A stretch of 64,000 bases of DNA from Carnobacterium sp. CP1. GTDB taxonomy: Bacteria; Bacillota; Bacilli; Lactobacillales; Carnobacteriaceae. The notes below the pieces were generated by a model. The model had not been told where the DNA came from and searched no databases. It saw nothing but the letters and a program-made list of their open reading frames with translations. Positions within the stretch are counted from its first letter, which is position 1; each line of letters starts with the position of its first letter. Of the stretch, positions 46,047 through 54,574 are shown in pieces. A program made the translations under genes and the position numbers. The stretch covers positions 1,302,001-1,366,000 of the forward strand of contig NZ_CP010796.1 in the NCBI RefSeq assembly GCF_001483965.1. The letters are read 5' to 3'.

Positions 46047-46093
46047 AAAAAATGACGGCTTTCCAAGAATTCTTGAAAGCCGTCATTTTTTTA
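46047..46093. terminator. Bidirectional terminator between rluA-like gene and ktrA
   Basis: ATGACGGCTTTC and GAAAGCCGTCAT-type arms around CAAGAATTCTTG, with A- and T-runs outside. Confidence 0.92.
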
Positions 46094-46099
46094 CTGTTA

Positions 46100-46771
46100 T
46101 TATTTTAATTTATTCAAGTAATCATAGCGTTCAAAAATCTCAGATTCCGCAATGCCTACAATAATATCGGATCCATCAATGATATAATCAGGACCAAAAG
46201 AAACATCCAGCCTTTTCTCTGGTTTTCTTCTGATTCCGATCACATTCATTTCATACCGTTTGCGTAAATCTAATTCTTGCAAACTACGTCCTACCCATCT
46301 GGCTGGCGGATAAAACTCGATCACTGCAAATTCATCATCTAAATCAACGATATCCGTAATATGGCGTCTTAATAAATTTTTAGCCACTCGCGTTCCCATT
46401 TCTTTTTCAGGACGAACGACTTTTGTTGCACCGACAGCGTATAAAACTTCCATAAAAACTTTATTTTTAGCTTTTGCAACAATCGTATTGATTCTCAACT
46501 TTTTACAGTTCATTACAGCTAAAACACTCGCTTCTAAACTAGTACCAGTTGCAACAACAACTACATCGCAGTTATCAAACCCGATGTTTTTCAAAAAATC
46601 TAAATCGGTAATATCTCCTTGGATAGCTTCTGTTACATACGGTTCAACACGATCCACATTATTAACATCTAAATCAACAGCAAGCACTTCGCAGTCAAAG
46701 TCGCTCAATTCTTTAGCAATCGAAGAACCAAATACCCCTAACCCTAATACACCAATTGTTTTAACTGCCAT
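46100..46771 (-). CDS. ktrA: Potassium uptake regulatory subunit KtrA (RCK)
   Basis: A 223-residue cytoplasmic RCK protein. The NAD/ATP-binding Rossmann start GVLGLGVFGSSIAKEL is at residues 7-22. A C-terminal RCK_C domain (about 140-223) is the usual c-di-AMP site. It gates the KtrB channel encoded 14 bases upstream on the same strand. Confidence 0.92.
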   Translation of the reverse strand: MAVKTIGVLGLGVFGSSIAKELSDFDCEVLAVDLDVNNVDRVEPYVTEAIQGDITDLDFLKNIGFDNCDVVVVATGTSLEASVLAVMNCKKLRINTIVAKAKNKVFMEVLYAVGATKVVRPEKEMGTRVAKNLLRRHITDIVDLDDEFAVIEFYPPARWVGRSLQELDLRKRYEMNVIGIRRKPEKRLDVSFGPDYIIDGSDIIVGIAESEIFERYDYLNKLK

Positions 46772-46785
46772 TTCTGCAACTTCTC

Positions 46786-48165
46786 CTATCCAATTAAAAT
46801 ATTTGTTTTCGCATAGATACGTTCTTTGCCTTTTCGTTTCCGTCTAATGAGACTTAAGAAAATAGTAATTGGACCAATACGTCCAATAAACATCAGCAGC
46901 ATCAGCGCTGTCTGACTGATCCGCGAAAGTTCCGGCGTCAAATTCACACTAACTCCTACAGTTGCTAAAGCTGAAACAGCTTCAAACAGCAAGTTTAAAA
47001 ATGGCTGGTCTTCAACAATGAGTAACACACTGACTCCCACCATTAAACACATAAAGAAGCTGGCGACTACCACAATAGCTCTGCGAATCGTTTCTATTGG
47101 AATAGTGTGGCGCGCGTAGTTAATGTAACGCTGTCCTTTGATTTCATTATGAATCAATAATAATACTAAAGCAAAAGTGGTCGTTTTAATTCCTCCCGCT
47201 GCTCCGCCAGGCGATCCTCCGATAAACATCGTAAAGATAAAAAATAGTAACGAAAAAGGCAGAATACCTGCGTAATCAATAGTTGCAAAGCCCGCTGTTC
47301 GCATCGTAACTGTTTGGAAAAAAGAAGCTAACACTTTTTGTCCAACAGTAAAAGTACCAATCGAATTAGGATTATTCCATTCAACTACCATAAACATCAT
47401 CGTTCCAACCAAAATCAAAATAAGCGACATGTTGATTGCTAGTCTTGTATGAGGTTTTAAAAAACGATAAGTTTTTTTTAGTCCTAGTCTTTTTTTATTT
47501 TTTATAATGGAGTGAACATTATGAGTAACATCAAACCAAACAGAAAACCCAATTCCTCCCAGAATGATCAACGAGGCTAATACTAGATTCACTAAAGGAT
47601 CGTGTACATAATGTTGAAGGCTGATTGCTCCCATATTATCAAACCCTGCATTACAAAACCCTGAAACGGCTAAAAATAAAGATGTAAAAAGACCTTTACC
47701 CCAACCGAGTTTGGGAACAAAACGTATTGCCAATAACAACATGCCCGCTCCTTCAATCAGAAAGGTATATTTGATAATTGACCATAAATAAGTTTTAAAA
47801 TCATCTAGTTGATCTCGGTTAAGTGCTTCTTTAACCGCCATCGTATCTGTATAGCTGATTTTCTTTCCTAATCGCATGACGATTGTCGCTATGATCGTCA
47901 TTAATCCAAGGCCCCCGGTTTGCATCAAAACAATACAAATTACTTGCCCAAAAACTGTATACGATTCGGCTACAGGAAATGTAAATAACCCTGTTACACA
48001 TGCCATAGATACTGCGGTAAACAAGTTATCGAAATAAGTCATTTGTGATGTTGCTAAAGTACTGATGGGTAAAGATAATAATAAAGATCCTATAAAAATG
48101 ACGAATGCAAAACTAAAAGCTATCTTGGTCGATATCGATAGTCTTCTAAACTTATTTAACAGCAT
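46786..48165 (-). CDS. ktrB: Potassium uptake membrane subunit KtrB
   Basis: A 459-residue channel-like transporter of the Trk/Ktr/HKT superfamily with four pore repeats. The selectivity residues appear as ACVTGLF, VSGFCNAGFDN, MRTAGFATID and LATVGVSVN. It imports potassium together with sodium and is gated by KtrA. The leader is short and no c-di-AMP riboswitch is visible. Confidence 0.93.
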   Translation of the reverse strand: MLLNKFRRLSISTKIAFSFAFVIFIGSLLLSLPISTLATSQMTYFDNLFTAVSMACVTGLFTFPVAESYTVFGQVICIVLMQTGGLGLMTIIATIVMRLGKKISYTDTMAVKEALNRDQLDDFKTYLWSIIKYTFLIEGAGMLLLAIRFVPKLGWGKGLFTSLFLAVSGFCNAGFDNMGAISLQHYVHDPLVNLVLASLIILGGIGFSVWFDVTHNVHSIIKNKKRLGLKKTYRFLKPHTRLAINMSLILILVGTMMFMVVEWNNPNSIGTFTVGQKVLASFFQTVTMRTAGFATIDYAGILPFSLLFFIFTMFIGGSPGGAAGGIKTTTFALVLLLIHNEIKGQRYINYARHTIPIETIRRAIVVVASFFMCLMVGVSVLLIVEDQPFLNLLFEAVSALATVGVSVNLTPELSRISQTALMLLMFIGRIGPITIFLSLIRRKRKGKERIYAKTNILIG

Positions 48166-48207
48166 TTGAAAAAACCTCTTCCTCTAAATTCCTAGACGCA
48201 TGAATGT

Positions 48208-48235
48208 ATTATAGACTCAATTTCCGAAAAGTAAA
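48208..48235 (-). promoter_or_regulatory. ktrBA promoter
   Basis: On the minus strand TTTACT (48235-48230), a 16-base spacer and a perfect TATAAT (48213-48208), about 45 bases before the ktrB start. Confidence 0.65.
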
Positions 48236-48353
48236 GACCCATCTAAAACTGCTGCTTTAACGAAAAAAGAAGCCTTTACGACTTTCTTTTTCCCGCCTAT
48301 TTAAGGTTTTTTAATTGGGTATATTTCTGCTTATTTTTAAGAATAAACGGGTG

Positions 48354-49253
48354 CTATTCGCCGCTGATAATTTGATGACACAATTGATGCGACAAAAGGG
48401 TTGATTCAAGCGAAACCGGATTTTCACCAGATTGAACTGCTGCTAAAAATAAACGGATCAAAGGAGCAAATCCTCTTTTCTCAAGGGTCGGTTCCCAATC
48501 GCCAAAAGGCTCCACTGTTTGTTTGCCAGCTATATCGCTTTGGTAGTCCGTCAAATTAACGACACGGTGCATGCCGGTCGGTGAATGAACTTCTACAGAT
48601 TCATGGTTTGCGCCTGACACATAATTCATTGAAGCTACACAAACCGTTGTTGCAGTTGCTAAATGTAAAATACAATTCTTCAATTCTCCGTTTTCTTCCG
48701 TCACTTGATAAGAAGTCACTGTAACCGGACCATCTAGTAGATACAAGGCGGTGTCCACAACATGAATAAACATATCATAAACGGCAAATTTCACTGTCCC
48801 GCTGCTGTTGGGCTTTGTTTTTTGAACGAAGAGCATATTTTTGTCAGGTACTTCTTTTAATTTTTGGATCATTGGAGCAAAGCGACGATTAAATCCTGCT
48901 ACAAGCAGCAAGCCCTTTTGTTTGGCTAACGCCATCAATGCCTCTACTTCCTCTAACTCTTCGCTAATGGGTTTGTCTACATAGACGTGGATTCCATTTT
49001 CTAACAACTGTCTCACAATTGCTGCATGGGTATGAGTTGCCGTATGCACAAATGCTGCTTCAATTCCGCTTTCCAGCAATGCTTCAATCGAAGGATACAA
49101 ATGAGAGACGCCATATTGCTGGCCGATCTGACTTAACTTCTCTTGGTCTCGTGTGTATAAATGCCATTCTACTTCATTTTGCATCGCCATAGTGACCGGC
49201 AAATATGCCTTTTGTGCGATTCCGCCTAATCCGATAACGCCTACTTTTAACAT
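48354..49253 (-). CDS. Gfo/Idh/MocA-family oxidoreductase
   Basis: A 299-residue NAD(P)-dependent dehydrogenase. The Rossmann start KVGVIGLGGIAQKAYLP is followed by the family's VDKPISEE (the EKP-type motif, with Asp replacing Glu) near residue 95. The start ATG 49253 follows GGGGAG; the longer frame to 49298 has no RBS. The substrate is unknown; MviM-like virulence or sugar-dehydrogenase annotations are common for close relatives. Confidence 0.85.
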   Translation of the reverse strand: MLKVGVIGLGGIAQKAYLPVTMAMQNEVEWHLYTRDQEKLSQIGQQYGVSHLYPSIEALLESGIEAAFVHTATHTHAAIVRQLLENGIHVYVDKPISEELEEVEALMALAKQKGLLLVAGFNRRFAPMIQKLKEVPDKNMLFVQKTKPNSSGTVKFAVYDMFIHVVDTALYLLDGPVTVTSYQVTEENGELKNCILHLATATTVCVASMNYVSGANHESVEVHSPTGMHRVVNLTDYQSDIAGKQTVEPFGDWEPTLEKRGFAPLIRLFLAAVQSGENPVSLESTLLSHQLCHQIISGE

Positions 49254-49392
49254 ATGTACTCCCCATTTCTTTAATCTTTCTTTCAGTTTATCAAACACTT
49301 CTCTGATTCAGCAACTATCTACTCATAATGTACTATCTTTTTTTATTCGTGTACAATAAGGTTATCAAACATTTTTAAAGGAGCTACTTACT

Positions 49393-50145
49393 ATGAAATT
49401 TATCTCTTGGAACGTAAACGGTTTGCGTGCGATTGTAAAAAAAGGTTTTTTAGATATTTTCAATGAGCTGGATGCAGATTTTTTCTGCTTACAAGAGACC
49501 AAACTGCAAGAAGGGCAAATTGACTTACAACTTCCGGGTTATTACGATTACTGGAATTATGCTGAAAAAAAAGGGTATTCTGGAACAGCTATTTTTACGA
49601 GACATAAACCCCTAGATGTTTTTTACGGCATCGGAAAAAATGAACACGACTCAGAAGGCCGAGTCATTACATTAAGCTACCCTGATTATTATGTCGTAAC
49701 TTGTTATACCCCTAACTCTCAAAGCGAACTGGCCCGGTTAGATTATCGGATGTCCTGGGAAGAAGATTTTTTAGCTTACTTAAATCAATTGGATAGTGAA
49801 AAACCTGTTATTCTCTGTGGTGATTTAAATGTTGCTCATGAGAACATTGATTTAAAGAATTGGAAAACCAATCGTAAAAATGCCGGTTTTTCTGATGAGG
49901 AACGCATGAAATTCAAAACCTTATTAAATCATGGATTTATTGATACGTTCCGTTACTTTTATCCAACCCTTGAAGGCGTCTATTCTTGGTGGAGTTACCG
50001 ATTTAACGCTCGTAAAAATAATGCCGGCTGGCGGATCGATTACTTTTGTGTCTCAGAAAGACTCAAAGACCAGCTTGAAGACGCTAAAATTCACACCGAA
50101 ATCATGGGGTCTGATCATTGCCCTGTCGAACTAACGTTAAAATAA
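49393..50145 (+). CDS. exoA: Exodeoxyribonuclease III (AP endonuclease)
   Basis: A 250-residue enzyme of base-excision repair. It opens with KFISWNVNGLRAIVKKGF and has the metal Glu in CLQETKLQEGQ, CGDLNVAHENIDL, the GWRIDYFCVS motif and the catalytic GSDHCPVELTL. It is monocistronic with AAAGGAG upstream and a terminator after. Confidence 0.96.
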   Translation: MKFISWNVNGLRAIVKKGFLDIFNELDADFFCLQETKLQEGQIDLQLPGYYDYWNYAEKKGYSGTAIFTRHKPLDVFYGIGKNEHDSEGRVITLSYPDYYVVTCYTPNSQSELARLDYRMSWEEDFLAYLNQLDSEKPVILCGDLNVAHENIDLKNWKTNRKNAGFSDEERMKFKTLLNHGFIDTFRYFYPTLEGVYSWWSYRFNARKNNAGWRIDYFCVSERLKDQLEDAKIHTEIMGSDHCPVELTLK

Positions 50146-50151
50146 AAGAAT

Positions 50152-50198
50152 AAAGTGCCTCAATCGTAAATAAGTAAAAAACGGTTGAGGCACTTTTT
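50152..50198. terminator. Bidirectional terminator between exoA and gntR
   Basis: AAAGTGCCTCAATCGT pairs with ACGGTTGAGGCACTTT (one mismatch), with T-runs on the plus side. Confidence 0.88.
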
Positions 50199-50199
50199 A

Positions 50200-50916
50200 T
50201 TAAATATTTTTATTAATATCCGCCATAGTATAACTTCTAGTATCGTAACGATGACGGCTTCGCGAATATTCGAACGGCCGGCCATCTTTTAGATAAACCA
50301 CTTGTTCTACTTCTAATACTGGATCATCTGATTTGCAATCGAGGTATTCTTGATCGTATTTAGAAGGCTTATCCGCATGGATTTTCCTAAAAGCTCCGCC
50401 AAATTGCAACCCTAATTCTTCATGAATGTAGCGGTAAATAGAGTGCTCCATGATTTCTTCTGTCAGACCCGTGGCCAAGTCCGTCGGCATATGCGTATGC
50501 TCCAAGACATAAGGTTTCCCGTCAACGATACGCAATCGAATCAGGTTGTAAACCGGTTGATTTTTTTTGATCATTAAGTGCTCCATGATTTCTTCAGAAG
50601 GAAATTCCACATTAAATTGAATGACTTTACTCGTGATTTCATGTCCTTTCAATTGCTTTGTTAATCCATCGTATTCATTTACAACAGCATCTTGTTTGTT
50701 TAGCAGCGCTGTTTTCATGACATACGTACCGGACCCGCGCTGACGATAAATCAGTCCCTCCATCGCTAAGATATCCAGTGCTTTTTTCATGGTCATACGA
50801 CTGACATTGAATTCTTTAGATAAGCTGATTTGATCAGGGATAAGCGACTCTACTGGATAGACGCCTCGCAGAATCCGTTTTCTTATTTCATTGGCTATGG
50901 CTTCATACTTCACCAT
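50200..50916 (-). CDS. GntR-family regulator, HutC subfamily (beta-glucoside type)
   Basis: A 238-residue regulator. An N-terminal winged helix (YEAIANEIRKRILRGVYPV, then LSKEFNVSRMTMKKALDILA) is followed by a UTRA effector domain (residues 90-232). Such proteins sense sugar phosphates. It sits beside a Lac-family EIIC and a GH1 6-phospho-beta-glucosidase. Matching CTAG- or CTATA-centred sites lie in front of all three genes, so it probably represses this locus and itself. Confidence 0.88.
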   Translation of the reverse strand: MVKYEAIANEIRKRILRGVYPVESLIPDQISLSKEFNVSRMTMKKALDILAMEGLIYRQRGSGTYVMKTALLNKQDAVVNEYDGLTKQLKGHEITSKVIQFNVEFPSEEIMEHLMIKKNQPVYNLIRLRIVDGKPYVLEHTHMPTDLATGLTEEIMEHSIYRYIHEELGLQFGGAFRKIHADKPSKYDQEYLDCKSDDPVLEVEQVVYLKDGRPFEYSRSRHRYDTRSYTMADINKNI

Positions 50917-50963
50917 TTTAGCACCTCCTCTGTTTCCAAGAACATCATAACTTACCTGTCTAT

Positions 50964-50979
50964 AAAAGACTAGTCTTTT
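50964..50979. promoter_or_regulatory. Palindromic GntR operator before the regulator gene
   Basis: AAAAGACTAGTCTTTT, a perfect 16-base palindrome, 48 bases upstream of the GntR start. Related sites occur at 52512 and 54027. Confidence 0.68.
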
Positions 50980-51025
50980 GCGTGTCTTTTCTACATTATT
51001 TTAGCGTTTATTTTGTTTAACTAAC

Positions 51026-51071
51026 AAAAAAAGTAAGCAGCTAGTCCAATTCGACCAGCCGCTTACTTTTT
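51026..51071 (-). terminator. Terminator after the first EIIC gene
   Basis: AAAAAAGTAAGC pairs with GCTTACTTTTT, with an inner CTAG/GACCAG pairing, 12 bases past the stop of the EIIC gene. Confidence 0.85.
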
Positions 51072-51082
51072 CAATACTGTTA

Positions 51083-52375
51083 TTAAACGTTTTCAGGTTC
51101 ACCCATATCGACATGTCCTAAATTGGTACGATCGATCAGTTTTAAGAACGGGAACCAAATTACGCCAATAAGTGCCATATCGATGATTTGGAGCAATCCG
51201 CCCATAAACGAGCTGGTTGCCATAATTCCGTTGATGATAACAGGTACCGTCCACGGAACCGACACTCCGGTTGGTGTTGGGAAAATATTGGTCGCCATCA
51301 TAAAGTAGTTGAAGGCGGTCACCACCATTGGTGCTAAAACCCAAGGAATAAAAATCGAAGCGTTTAGTACTAACGGCATACCGAAAATCAACGGTTCATT
51401 TACATTAAAGATAGCTGGTCCTAAAGCTAAGCGCCCTACTTCTTTCAATTGTTTGCTCTTCATAATGAAACCCATTAAAAGAACGACTATCAACGTGCTC
51501 CCAGAACCACCCATTCCTACTGTATAAATTTCCATGAATGGTTTAGTTACGATATGCGGTAAAGCTTCGCCTGCTTTATAAGCATCTAAATTTTCCAACA
51601 TTAACGTATTCCAAATGGGGTCCATTACTGAGTTGACAATGATTTGTCCATGTAATCCAAAGAACCATAAGAATTGTACAAAGAAAACGGCAACCAGTGT
51701 AGCCGGTAATCCACTGCCTAAACCTGTCAATGGAACTTGAATGACATTATAGACTACATCGTGTAAGTTAGTTGCAAAGAAGCCGACAACGGCTGCATTT
51801 ACTAATAAAAAGACAGTTAATGTTATAATTGCTGGTAGTAAAGCTGCAAATGATTTTGCTACTGCAGGCGGAACTCCTTCAGGCATTTTAATGACGATGC
51901 CTTTTTTAACGATACGTGTGTAAATTTCCGCTGCAATGAAAGCTGCAATCATCCCAATAAACATCCCTTTAGCCCCTAAACGGTCTAAAGTCAATACACC
52001 GGTGATGGCTTCGCCACCTTCAGTCACTGCATTGAACGGTGTCAAGATCAGATAAGCAGATAAAGAAACAGCACCACCATAAATGGCTTCTACGTCATAG
52101 GACTTGCTTAGATAATACCCAATACCAAAAGTAACAAAAATGGTCATGATCGACATAGTCGCGTTTTGTCCATTACCAAACAACGTTCCTAATGTACCTT
52201 TTGTTGCATCGCTGAAAAATGGCAAGTTGTTTAAAACTACTACAATAGATCCAAACATAGTGATCGGGAATGAAAGCATAAATGCATCACGTAAAACTTT
52301 CAGATGTCGGTTTTCTCCGAGCTTTCCAGCAATAGGCATTAGTTTTTCGCCCAGTTTATCAATAAACTCATTCAT
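51083..52375 (-). CDS. PTS EIIC, lactose/cellobiose family
   Basis: A 430-residue membrane permease with about ten hydrophobic segments. FNVNEPLIFGMPLVLN (near residue 325) is the conserved EIIC-Lac loop, where the Glu binds sugar. No EIIA or EIIB gene is adjacent, so phosphorylation must use subunits encoded elsewhere. It lies between a GntR regulator and a GH1 phospho-beta-glucosidase, so cellobiose or another beta-glucoside is the probable cargo. A promoter, a GntR-type site and a perfect cre precede it. Confidence 0.92.
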   Translation of the reverse strand: MNEFIDKLGEKLMPIAGKLGENRHLKVLRDAFMLSFPITMFGSIVVVLNNLPFFSDATKGTLGTLFGNGQNATMSIMTIFVTFGIGYYLSKSYDVEAIYGGAVSLSAYLILTPFNAVTEGGEAITGVLTLDRLGAKGMFIGMIAAFIAAEIYTRIVKKGIVIKMPEGVPPAVAKSFAALLPAIITLTVFLLVNAAVVGFFATNLHDVVYNVIQVPLTGLGSGLPATLVAVFFVQFLWFFGLHGQIIVNSVMDPIWNTLMLENLDAYKAGEALPHIVTKPFMEIYTVGMGGSGSTLIVVLLMGFIMKSKQLKEVGRLALGPAIFNVNEPLIFGMPLVLNASIFIPWVLAPMVVTAFNYFMMATNIFPTPTGVSVPWTVPVIINGIMATSSFMGGLLQIIDMALIGVIWFPFLKLIDRTNLGHVDMGEPENV

Positions 52376-52469
52376 TGATAATACCCTCTTTTCTTTTTAT
52401 AATTTTATAGAGTCTTTATTCGCTTTCCAACTAAAAAGCGGCCTATTTTTTAGTCAGATATCATCTTGT

Positions 52470-52494
52470 TGAAATCGATTACAAAAGAATTGTA
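52470..52494 (-). promoter_or_regulatory. cre site and -10 box of the EIIC promoter
   Basis: TGAAATCGATTACA (52470-52483) matches TGWAANCGNTNWCA at all positions. It lies at the transcription start of a promoter with -10 TACAAT (52494-52489) and -35 TAGACA (52517-52512, 17-base spacer). CcpA would block initiation in glucose. Confidence 0.75.
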
Positions 52495-52511
52495 TCACCT
52501 TTTATTATTAA

Positions 52512-52527
52512 TGTCTAGTCTTTTATA
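52512..52527. promoter_or_regulatory. GntR-type site over the EIIC -35 box
   Basis: TGTCTAGTCTTTTATA keeps the CTAG centre and the TCTTTT arm of the palindrome at 50964-50979. It covers the -35 box of the EIIC gene. Confidence 0.6.
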
Positions 52528-52557
52528 AAATAAAAACTTGCTTTACTTTGAATAAGC

Positions 52558-52584
52558 AAAAACCAGCCTTCAAGACTGGTTTTT
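52558..52584 (-). terminator. Terminator after the GH1 gene
   Basis: AAAAACCAGCCTT pairs with AAGACTGGTTTTT around a tiny loop. It lies just downstream of the GH1 stop. Confidence 0.88.
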
Positions 52585-52597
52585 GTTACGTATCCTG

Positions 52598-53992
52598 TTA
52601 TGCATTAAAACCGTTTTGATCGGTCATTTCTTTAAACCAGCGACCACTCTTTTTAATTGTCCGTTTGCCTTCTTGCTCTAAATCAACTGCAATAAAACCA
52701 TAGCGGTTTTTATAAGCATTTGTCCATGACCAGTTATCCATGCATGTCCACATATGGTACCCCTGGACATTGCTGCCTTCTTGGATAGCTTGATGAACAT
52801 ACGCCAAGTGGTCTTTCACAAATTCGATTCGGTAATCGTCTTCAATTGAACCATCCGCATTGATATAGTCTTCTTCACCCTCGACTCCCATACCGTTTTC
52901 AGAAATGAAACAACGAATGTTGCCATAATTCTCTCTCAAATTTGTTAAAATATCGTAAATACCTTTTTCGTAAATTTCCCATCCTCGATAAGGATTCATT
53001 TTACGGCCTGGCATAATATAGTTATCAAAGTAATCGTCCGGCATTGGCCCTTCAGCTAATTTAGTTGTCGTTTCTTTCGCTTTGATTCGACGTGGCTGAT
53101 AATAGTTTACACCGAGTAAATCAACTGCATTTTCTTTAATGGTCTCTAAATCGCCAGTTTCAATTTCAGGTAAGTGATCGATGTCACGCAATAACTCGAT
53201 TAAATCTTGAGGAAACTCGCCTTTGACTGAAGAATCTAAAAAAGAACGATTAAAAATAGCATCAGCAATAGCAGCTGCTTTAACATCTTCAGGATTATTT
53301 TCATCTCTTGGATAACTTGGTGTTAAATTCAAAATAATTCCAATTTCACCTGTTTGATTCATTTCGTGGTAAACTTTGATCGCTTTAGCGCTGGCTAGCA
53401 CTTCATGGTATCCTACTTGAACAGCTTTTTTCATATCAACTACGTTTGGATAATGGAATTGATACAAATAACCGCCTTCTACTGGGACAACCGGTTCGTT
53501 ATGTGTAAACCATTTTTTAACTCGGTCTCCAAATAATTCAAAACATGTTTTAGCAAAAACAACATAAGCTTCCACAGTCTCACGGTTTAACCAACCGCCT
53601 TTTTCTTGTAACGCCATTGGCATATCAAAATGATATAAGTTTATAAAGGGTTCAATGTCATTCGCAATCAATTCATCGATCACTGCATTGTAAAAGTCAA
53701 CAGCCTTTTGATTAACTTCCCCAGCACCTTCTGGGAACAAACGGCTCCATTGAATAGAAGTCCGGAAACTATTGTGTCCGGTTTCCTTCATTAATTGAAT
53801 ATCTTCTTTGTATTTTTCATAAAAACGCGACGTTTTTTCTGGTCCTACTTGGTGAAAGAATTTAGTTGGTTCTTGTTCATACCAGTAATCCCAGATGTTT
53901 TGTCCTTTGCCATCGCCTTCATATACGCCTTCTGTTTGTGGTCCGCTGGCAGCAGAACCCCACCAAAAATTTTCAGGAAATTGATATTTCAT
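52598..53992 (-). CDS. 6-phospho-beta-glucosidase, GH1
   Basis: A 464-residue glycoside hydrolase. The N-terminus FPENFWWGSAASGPQTEG is characteristic. The acid/base lies in FTHNEPVVPV and the nucleophile in CFISENGMGVEGEE. The end KKSGRWFKEMTDQ fits the phosphate-binding region of 6-phospho-glycosidases. The start ATG 53992 follows AAAGGAG; the longer frame to 54058 has no RBS. It hydrolyses PTS-imported phospho-beta-glucosides, probably those brought by the downstream EIIC. Confidence 0.93.
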   Translation of the reverse strand: MKYQFPENFWWGSAASGPQTEGVYEGDGKGQNIWDYWYEQEPTKFFHQVGPEKTSRFYEKYKEDIQLMKETGHNSFRTSIQWSRLFPEGAGEVNQKAVDFYNAVIDELIANDIEPFINLYHFDMPMALQEKGGWLNRETVEAYVVFAKTCFELFGDRVKKWFTHNEPVVPVEGGYLYQFHYPNVVDMKKAVQVGYHEVLASAKAIKVYHEMNQTGEIGIILNLTPSYPRDENNPEDVKAAAIADAIFNRSFLDSSVKGEFPQDLIELLRDIDHLPEIETGDLETIKENAVDLLGVNYYQPRRIKAKETTTKLAEGPMPDDYFDNYIMPGRKMNPYRGWEIYEKGIYDILTNLRENYGNIRCFISENGMGVEGEEDYINADGSIEDDYRIEFVKDHLAYVHQAIQEGSNVQGYHMWTCMDNWSWTNAYKNRYGFIAVDLEQEGKRTIKKSGRWFKEMTDQNGFNA

Positions 53993-54026
53993 ATAAATGC
54001 ACTCCTTTTCATTGCTCACTTTTAAT

Positions 54027-54036
54027 TGTCTATACA
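54027..54036. promoter_or_regulatory. GntR/HutC-type half palindrome before the GH1 gene
   Basis: TGTCTATACA resembles the general HutC-family site GT-x-TA-x-AC and shares TGTCTA with the site at 52512. It lies 35 bases upstream of the GH1 start. Confidence 0.5.
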
Positions 54037-54141
54037 TTACAATAAAACAAGTATACATTTAAACGATAACGAATACAAGCCAGAGTTAACTCTTTTAAAA
54101 TTTAATGTTTTCATGAAATTTTCATAAACCCATTTTTTTCA

Positions 54142-54170
54142 TTGCTTTATTCCTCAAAAATAGCTATACT
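54142..54170 (+). promoter_or_regulatory. Promoter of the riboswitch-ATPase transcript
   Basis: TTGCTT (54142-54147), a 17-base spacer and TATACT (54165-54170), placing the start at about 54177. Confidence 0.6.
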
Positions 54171-54187
54171 AAATTCAAGAAGAAATC

Positions 54188-54349
54188 GACAGGCTAGCCA
54201 TATTCATACATAAGGGAGTAACAGGCAGCAGCAGCTGTGGCAACATCACCAACAAGTAGATTCGCAAAATTTACTGGTGTTGTCTTAAATTGTGAGACTT
54301 ATGCACATTGTTTCTGTAAAGAGACAATTCTGCATAAGTCTCTTTTTTT
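54188..54349 (+). promoter_or_regulatory. yybP-ykoY-type manganese riboswitch with terminator
   Basis: The leader contains AAGGGAGTAAC, a GC-rich hairpin (GCAGCAGCAGCTG), a second long arm (CAACATCACCAAC with ACTGGTGTTG) and TTGTGAGACTTATGCAC, in the order of the yybP-ykoY aptamer. An intrinsic terminator follows directly (GAGACTTATGCA with TGCATAAGTCTC plus seven T, 54294-54349) and shares its 5' arm with the aptamer's 3' end. In lactococci and streptococci this RNA allows read-through into Mn/Ca-exporting P-type ATPases when manganese is high. The next gene is such an ATPase. Confidence 0.75.
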
Positions 54350-54574
54350 ATCGATTTTCTTAAAATTAATAAAAGGAGGTATTTCCGTACCGGTCTAGAA
54401 ACACCATTTGTTGGAGTGCTTTCTTTAGAGAGGGTTTTACGACTTGTTTTCGCACTTTTAGGACAAACTAGCCATACCTAAGCAAGAGATTTTCGTAAAA
54501 CCGTAACCGATATGCCAGTATCTAAATGTAGAGAATTTCTATTCGTATATAAAAACTATTAAGGGGTGTCTTAT
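54350..54574 (+). other. Long leader between riboswitch terminator and ATPase
   Basis: 225 bases without a gene. It holds an orphan AAAAGGAGG box (54373-54381) with no start codon at a useful distance. It also holds a perfect 10-base inverted repeat, GGTTTTACGA at 54435-54444 and TCGTAAAACC at 54494-54503, which could form a large hairpin in the mRNA. Confidence 0.5.

Noticed and set aside
48166-48240. c-di-AMP (ydaO) riboswitch before ktrB
   Set aside because: The predicted leader is only about 40 bases, too short for this aptamer.
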